Source: Gracilaria domingensis
Lineage: Eukaryota; Rhodophyta; Florideophyceae; Gracilariales; Gracilariaceae
DNA length: 64,000 bases
Direction: 5' to 3'
NCBI GenBank assembly: GCA_022539475.1
Contig: VCMS01000138.1
Span: 78,479 to 142,478, forward strand
The position numbers and the translations under genes are program-made. The number at the start of each line of letters is the position of its first letter. Position 1 is the stretch's first letter. The notes below the pieces were generated by a model, which saw only the letters and a list, made by a program, of their open reading frames with translations, searched no databases and had not been told where the DNA came from. Below are positions 60,922 through 64,000 of the stretch, piece by piece.

Positions 60922-61642
60922 TTTCTTCCGAGGGGTGGACTGGGTGCGCGTGGCGAGGAAGGAAGCGCACGCGGACGACGTGAGCAAACTGGTGGCCAGC
61001 GAGGAGAACAACAAGAAGGTGGAGCAGTTGGCCGAGGCGCGCGCGCAGCAGTTTGGAGTGGAATCGACGAACACTGGACTGTACGGGCGCGTGGACGCGC
61101 AGGTACTCAGCTCCATGACGCTTGACCGTTACCTACTACGCAAAATCAACGCGGAGGAGTGGCGACATGTGAGCGTCAGCGACGACGACAACTGGTCGGC
61201 GACGGCGGAATTCCTGGCGATTATCCACAACAAGGGCACGGAAATGGAAACATGGGCGATCGCGGGATGGGCGTGGACCTGTAGCGAAGCGAGTGAACAC
61301 GCGGCGATCCGCCAAAATGTGCGCGAGGGTCTTGTAGGCCACAAGTTGTGGCGGCCTCGGCGGGACGGCGCGGAGGAAGCGGCGGGCAACGGAGGCGGCC
61401 CGGCGTCACGCGTGCGAGCGCCAGGCGCTTACGTGGCGCGACACAGAAATAACCGCTCGGCTCTGTCGCACAACCGACTGGTGAACAGGTTCTACGGAGT
61501 TGGGGGGGAGCTGGGAGGGGCGGTGGCACGGGGGAGAAGGTCAGAGCGGGAACCGGAGCGCGACGTGGGGAAGTCCATCAACTTTAAAAAAGGCGACAAA
61601 GTACTCAAATCAAGGATACAAATGTGCTTGGAAATCCATTGA
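60922..61642 (+). CDS. Orphan ORF, possibly partial gene
   Basis: Open for about 240 codons, without an early ATG; the first in-frame Met is in SSMTLDRYLLRKINAEEW. Composition is protein-like in the first 140 residues (SKLVASEENNKKVEQLAEARAQQFGV, TAEFLAIIHNKGTEMETWAIAGWAW, in part), then turns Arg/Gly-rich and weak. It could be the 3' part of a spliced or truncated gene next to the broken kinase. No domain recognised. Confidence 0.3.
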
Positions 61643-63447
61643 AATGACTAATGTGACTAATGAAATGACTAATGTGGAAAGTGAGTTCATAGCTTTAACA
61701 GATTATCTATTGTTTCTTACTAATCATTTAAAACATTTGTCACTTAGATTAGACGTTTTTTGAGATGAACTCATGAGACCTTTCTGTGTCTCAATGTATA
61801 GAGAACTAAGCATGTCGGAAGATAGGTTTGAGTTTACAGACAAAAACTGTTAGTCATGTTAGGAATGTACACTAAAGGAAAAGTGAACTTACTCTTTGTC
61901 TCTTAGACATCTACCTGCATTGTAGCAAGCAGTAGATAGAGCTTTGTTTCCACATTTACAATCGTGTGTAACCACATATCCGGGAATGTTTAATGGGCTG
62001 TTTGTTGGAACCTTTGGATTTGTCGTTCGTAGCAAACGCGTTCGGTATGGGCGATGTGAATTGTTTTGCGTAGGAGGGGTTATGGATGTGAGAGTGTTGC
62101 TTTCACTTTCTGAGGAACCCTGCATCTTTAGTGAAAAGGGAATTCGCAAATGACGTAAGTTGTAGCACAAACGGAGATGCACAAGAGTATTTGCACAAAA
62201 GTCTTCACTAGTGTTCACTGATCAGTGGCAGTAACACTTGTTCAGATCTGCGTTCTATCGCAAAGTTGTTGGCGTTGTGTAGTGTAGGCGTCACAGTGAA
62301 GAGTTTTTGAGATGTGTGGCGTACACTTGTAGGCGTTTTTACTTTTTGCTGAAGACAATGGGAAGTAAACGCGTCTATGTGCTTACATAATGACTGGCGC
62401 TTATTGGACTTATCATGCTTATGCTAAAAGTGTCAGAGGCCTGAGTGAACTCTTGAAATGCATGTTTGGCAAAAACACGTAACTGTTTTCTGGTTTTGTA
62501 TAAGTTTGTTCAAAACCGAGACAGAGGCCTGTGACTGACAAAGTTTATGAGTCCGGAGGTGTGACGGAGGGGAGAAGCAATAAATTTATTCAAGTTGTGC
62601 AACCCTGCAAAATAGTGCGTCAATTACAGTGCTACATATTTCTTGAGGCAAAAGGTTTTCTACCCCTAACTGAATTAAACATCTGTCTGATTTAAGCACA
62701 GTAGCCCTTTTTAAATAAGAAGTTTTCCCCTTTAAACCGTTGTTTCCAGCGCGTTTCTACATTTTGAAATAAGGTTCAGCCTTACATCGTGTACACGTGG
62801 CGCCAAGAAGAGAATACATTGCATAGTTTTAGGCGGTGTCTAAACAGACCGTGAACGTGAACGCGTGAATCAACGTGTCAAACACGTGGGCTGTAAGATG
62901 CGGCGTTTCTTTAAACATATGGGCCACTAGTGGGCCTACCAGTAAATACGTAGTATGCACACATTCCTGACGGCGACGGAGTATCTGCGAATTAGGTAAT
63001 GCACCGACTGTGCAATACATCTTGTCACTATTGTTTTATGAGCAGCACTGACTTCACAACGGCAAAATGCGCCTGTGGATGAAGTCTATAGCGATAACAA
63101 CGGCTTCAATCATGCGTCTGTCTCTTGCAGATGCTAGTTTTTGGCGAGGGTCGTCCAGAAATTGGCAAGGGTCGTCCAGTAAATTTTTTGAAAAAATATC
63201 GAGATCAATTATTTCAAAATTTGCAGATAATTGCTTGGGTCGTCCAGAATCTCTGTGGAGTAAATACTGGGGGGTTTTCCACTCGTGCTAGTTCTTTAGT
63301 CGAGGCTACCTGAACCGTATTTCGCGAAGTCTAGGTCGTTTCCATTGAGGTGCACATTACACAGATAGCCTTCTGCGGAATGATACCTGCAACGCATGGA
63401 ATACTAGCTGCTTAGTTACAGATGACCCCTTATGAAACATACCGTGT
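61643..63447. other. AT-rich non-coding region
   Basis: About 1.8 kb with only short unrelated ORFs. Near 61644-61678 ATGACTAATG-like words repeat three times. At 63148, 63169 and 63237 the word GGGTCGTCCAG occurs three times, with an A/T palindrome (63183-63197) between the second and third. No tRNA-like cloverleaf found. Confidence 0.45.
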
Positions 63448-63952
63448 TTATTCGATATCTATTCTTCTATCGACCGCTTTTGCTAAAACCACTACTCGCT
63501 TAATACAGGTACCATTCCAATGGAGCGGGTAGGCGCAGATCTCCGCAGATGCCGCAGACTGCACCTCCACCATATGCTGGATCGGATTAGAAACACACAT
63601 ACGCACTCCGACGAGGATTGAGGCGCGACGAAGCGCCTCATTCCTCTCCGTTCCGCACGGTAGGAACCAGGCCCAGATGCTGTTCCCTACCTTGAGGAAC
63701 CTCTGCACCTGCAACTCGTGAGCTAACCCGTCCGCATCAAAAAGTCATACCTGTTACGCAAGCAGAAAAAGTATCCATTAAGTAGTCAATGACCGTTAGA
63801 TACATTGAAAGGCGATGGAACGTTACCATTGATAAAACCGAAACAAGAAACGTTGCGCTAGACAAGTCGAGGGACCTCGTTGAACTCGCCGATACGGCAA
63901 AGAAGAGAAGCAGGAAAGGTAGTCGGGTTAGATTACCATGCCCGACCAACAT
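63448..63952 (-). other. Possible coding fragments at window edge
   Basis: Two minus-strand open stretches (63952-63737 and 63714-63448) have protein-like composition, the first with hydrophobic runs. The only splice joining I can see would use a 28-bp intron, far below the 84-89 bp seen elsewhere, so I do not call a gene. It might belong to a gene extending past 64000. Confidence 0.2.
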
Positions 63953-64000
63953 CGTAATATGCTGCAGCGAAGCAGAGAACTCACAACCAAGGACACCGAG

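Noticed and set aside
63448-63952. Spliced gene at the right edge
   Set aside because: It would need a 28-bp intron and has no recognisable product.

Overview
The window looks like nuclear DNA of a photosynthetic, intron-poor eukaryote, most likely a red alga of the compact Chondrus type. The evidence is a plant/algal-type RHL1 (topoisomerase VI subunit), a HisC with a transit-like leader, a plastid-type 2Fe-2S protein and LURP-one proteins, next to ordinary eukaryotic housekeeping genes (NDC80, PUS7, IST1, RPA43, CHO2, GDP-fucose transporter, CLC, glycine cleavage H protein). Most genes are single-exon on alternating strands. Three spliced genes can be modelled, with introns of 84, 85 and 89 bp. 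The species is inferred, not proven.

Layout. 1-1.16 kb: non-coding and full of short hairpins. 1.2-4.2 kb: a small Myb/SANT-like ORF and a secreted Cys-rich repeat protein. 5-9.9 kb: an extremely GC-rich island with an AA15-type polysaccharide monooxygenase and a GT61 glycosyltransferase. 9.8-14 kb: two LURP-one paralogues around an AT-rich spacer. 14.3-20.1 kb: a BTB protein, RHL1 and NDC80. 20.4-22.4 kb: a secreted protein ending in a Hedgehog-type Hint (Hog) autoprocessing domain. 22.7-25.4 kb: a peroxiredoxin-like protein with a huge disordered tail. 25.9-27.2 kb: a spliced Ephrin-receptor-like Cys-rich membrane protein. 27.4-30.2 kb: covarying hairpin repeats, then a complete but dead hAT transposon with a perfect 8-bp target duplication. 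32.2-54.4 kb: a dense housekeeping block. 55-56 kb: a GDP-fucose-type nucleotide-sugar transporter. 57.4-61.6 kb: an intact hAT transposase ORF beside a broken AGC kinase and an orphan ORF. 61.7-64 kb: mostly AT-rich, little coding.

Working together: CHO2 and CLC, HisC and IST1, RPA43 and the thiol dioxygenase, BTB and RHL1, and NDC80 and the Hint gene are divergent pairs that probably share promoter regions. The thiol dioxygenase and ferredoxin-like genes converge so tightly that their stop codons overlap. Several genes serve the secretory pathway or cell surface (LPMO, GT61, GDP-fucose transporter, Cys-rich and Ephrin-like proteins, Hint protein). A recurring oddity is the many perfect short palindromes in the intergenic spaces.
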